Origin: Chloroflexota bacterium | GTDB lineage: Bacteria > Chloroflexota > Chloroflexia > Thermomicrobiales > JADLAZ01 | Reading direction: 5' to 3' | Length of the DNA: 6,083 nt | Assembly (NCBI GenBank): GCA_020849725.1 | Contig: JADLAZ010000182.1 | Coordinates: forward strand, 1 to 6,083 | Translations under genes and position numbers: made by a program | Notes under the pieces: model-generated | Database searches by the model: none | What the model was told of the DNA's origin: nothing | The model's input: only the letters and a program-made list of their open reading frames with translations | Shown: positions 5,239-6,083 of the stretch, piece after piece | Layout of the letters: each line of letters opens with the position of its first letter | Position numbering within the stretch: position 1 is the first letter of the stretch

Positions 5239-5254
5239 CCCGCGATACCGCGGG
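5239..5254 (-). promoter_or_regulatory. Leader hairpin directly upstream of the small-gene ribosome binding site
   Basis: CCCGCG (5239-5244) and CGCGGG (5249-5254) form a 6-bp stem with a 4-nt loop. In the mRNA the stem ends only a few nucleotides before the GAGGAG that initiates the 36-aa protein. It may stabilise the 5' leader or tune ribosome access. Confidence 0.4.
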
Positions 5255-5304
5255 CCTGCGCCAGGATCCACGAACAGCGACGGCTCCCAGATATCGATGC
5301 CACT

Positions 5305-5313
5305 ATCGTACCA
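5305..5313 (-). promoter_or_regulatory. Extended -10 promoter candidate for the 36-aa gene
   Basis: The minus strand reads TGGTACGAT, which is a TGn extension followed by TACGAT (4 of 6 -10 matches). No good -35 lies at 17 nt, as is common for extended -10 promoters. Transcription would start near 5298, giving a leader of about 77 nt that contains the hairpin at 5239-5254. This would let the small gene be expressed independently of the uxuA-like gene. Confidence 0.38.
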
Positions 5314-5326
5314 CGTCACCGCGCGT

Positions 5327-5362
5327 CGGCGCGGTGCCACCCTCGCGCCAGCCGCCGCGCCG
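5327..5362. terminator. Inverted repeat after the uxuA-like gene
   Basis: CGGCGCGG (5327-5334) and CCGCGCCG (5355-5362) form an 8-bp stem with a 20-nt loop, starting 12 nt beyond the stop codon at 5375-5377. GGCGCG (5328-5333) can alternatively pair with CGCGCC (5344-5349). The position suits a transcript end, but no T-run follows on the minus strand, so intrinsic termination is uncertain. Confidence 0.32.
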
Positions 5363-5374
5363 GGCGCATCGCCG

Positions 5375-6083
5375 TCAGCGCGTCGCCTCGGCCGCCGCCG
5401 CCTGGATCAAGGCGCGCGCGTAGCCGTGGCAGAACGAGCGCTGGCGGTGCCCCCAGGCGCTGTCGACCTCGGAGTGCGGCACGTGGTCGGGCAGGATCAT
5501 GCCATCGTAGCCGACCTCCTGATAGAGCTTGATGCACTGGTACATGTCCACATCGCCCTCGTCGGGGTAGACCTCTTCAAAATCGAGCACCCGGCCGCGG
5601 ATATTGCGGAAGTGGACCATGAAGATCTTGTCCCGCTCGCCGAAGTAGCGGATCGCCTCCAGCACTTCGCGCGCCGGCTCCTGGCACATCTCGGCCACCG
5701 TGCCCTGGCAGAAGTTCAGGCCGTGGTACGGGCTGGGCGTGATGGTGATGAAGCGCCGCAGGCCCTCGACCGAGCCAAGCACCGAGTCGACCCCGCGCAA
5801 CAGGAGCCCCGGAGGCAAGCCTGGGTCGTCTGGGTGACAGGCCAGCCGCACCCGCGCCGCCTCAGCGACCGGCACGACCCGCTCCAGAAAATAGGTGATC
5901 GCCTCCCAGACCTGCTCGGCGCTGCGCGGGCCGAACTCGGCCACCGATGGGTCGGGCCACTCGGCCAGGTTGAAGTGGCTGTAGGTGACACCGCCGCGGC
6001 CGGGGGTGCGGCCGGTGCGCGGCACGCCCAGCAGGTTGAGGTTGTACTTGAGGCAGGGCACGCCCGCCTCACCAGCGGCGCGC
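5375..6083 (-). CDS. uxuA: UxuA-type mannonate dehydratase, C-terminal part (N-terminus outside the window)
   Basis: The C-terminal 236 codons of a TIM-barrel mannonate dehydratase, which converts D-mannonate to 2-keto-3-deoxygluconate in hexuronate breakdown. The frame stays open to the right edge (RAAGEAG before VPCLKYN), so the GTG at 6059-6061 is an internal Val and the true start lies beyond 6083. Family hallmarks are CLKYNLNLLGV, RTGRTPGRGG, ACHPDDPG, SPYHGLNFCQGTVAEM, MVHFRNIRG, YPDEGDVDM and LPDHVPH. Numbering from that Val, the four residues H76, C118, H150 and D192 correspond to the His-Cys-His-Asp metal site I recall for UxuA enzymes, so the fragment looks catalytically intact. The family is cytoplasmic and about 350 aa, hence roughly one third is missing. 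It lies upstream of the other sugar-acid genes on the same strand. A related aldonate as substrate is possible. Confidence 0.9.
   Translation of the reverse strand, partial: RAAGEAGVPCLKYNLNLLGVPRTGRTPGRGGVTYSHFNLAEWPDPSVAEFGPRSAEQVWEAITYFLERVVPVAEAARVRLACHPDDPGLPPGLLLRGVDSVLGSVEGLRRFITITPSPYHGLNFCQGTVAEMCQEPAREVLEAIRYFGERDKIFMVHFRNIRGRVLDFEEVYPDEGDVDMYQCIKLYQEVGYDGMILPDHVPHSEVDSAWGHRQRSFCHGYARALIQAAAAEATR

Noticed and set aside
4632..5423. Plus-strand open frame of 263 codons across the intergenic region
   Set aside because: It spans the start of the dehydratase and the whole small gene in antisense, has low-complexity Arg/Ala/Pro content, and lacks a ribosome binding site.
1..6083. CRISPR arrays, rRNA genes, prophage or defence modules
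   Set aside because: No regularly spaced repeats, rRNA-like sequence or relevant protein motifs were seen on either strand.

Overview
The window is GC-rich throughout, with strong G/C bias at third codon positions, GGAGG-type ribosome binding sites and bacterial gene families. No marker gene fixes the taxon. The mix of gene families with very high GC would suit a Chloroflexota (Thermomicrobia-like) or similar high-GC soil or thermophilic bacterium, but this is only an inference.

Layout, left to right. Positions 1-43 hold the first 14 codons of a minus-strand gene whose N-terminus resembles an IS5-type transposase. A possible insertion-sequence end lies near 122. Positions 127-488 contain no convincing gene but do hold a compact, possibly cloverleaf-like inverted-repeat cluster (281-374). 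A minus-strand short-chain dehydrogenase (489-1316) follows. It is divergent from a plus-strand EamA/DMT-family exporter (1548-2432) across a 231-nt regulatory gap. The exporter converges on a minus-strand block that reads, in transcription order: the C-terminal two thirds of a UxuA-type mannonate dehydratase (6083-5375, entering from the right edge), a 36-aa lysine-rich protein (5221-5111), an enolase-superfamily sugar-acid dehydratase (4793-3654), and a FAD-dependent DadA/DAO-type oxidoreductase (3560-2442). The oxidoreductase is broken by a single in-frame TGA.

The two dehydratases belong to unrelated folds, but both families turn aldonic acids into 2-keto-3-deoxy acids. With the short-chain dehydrogenase, the locus looks like a sugar-acid (hexuronate or aldonate type) catabolic region. 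The exporter and the amine/amino-acid-type flavoprotein have no assignable substrates.

The most useful observations are the otherwise intact oxidoreductase interrupted by one TGA where the family usually has Trp, the structured element at 281-374, the short lysine-rich gene with its own putative promoter and leader hairpin, and the palindrome that carries both stop codons of the convergent pair. No clearly novel defence or mobile system is visible; most of the window is an ordinary catabolic locus.
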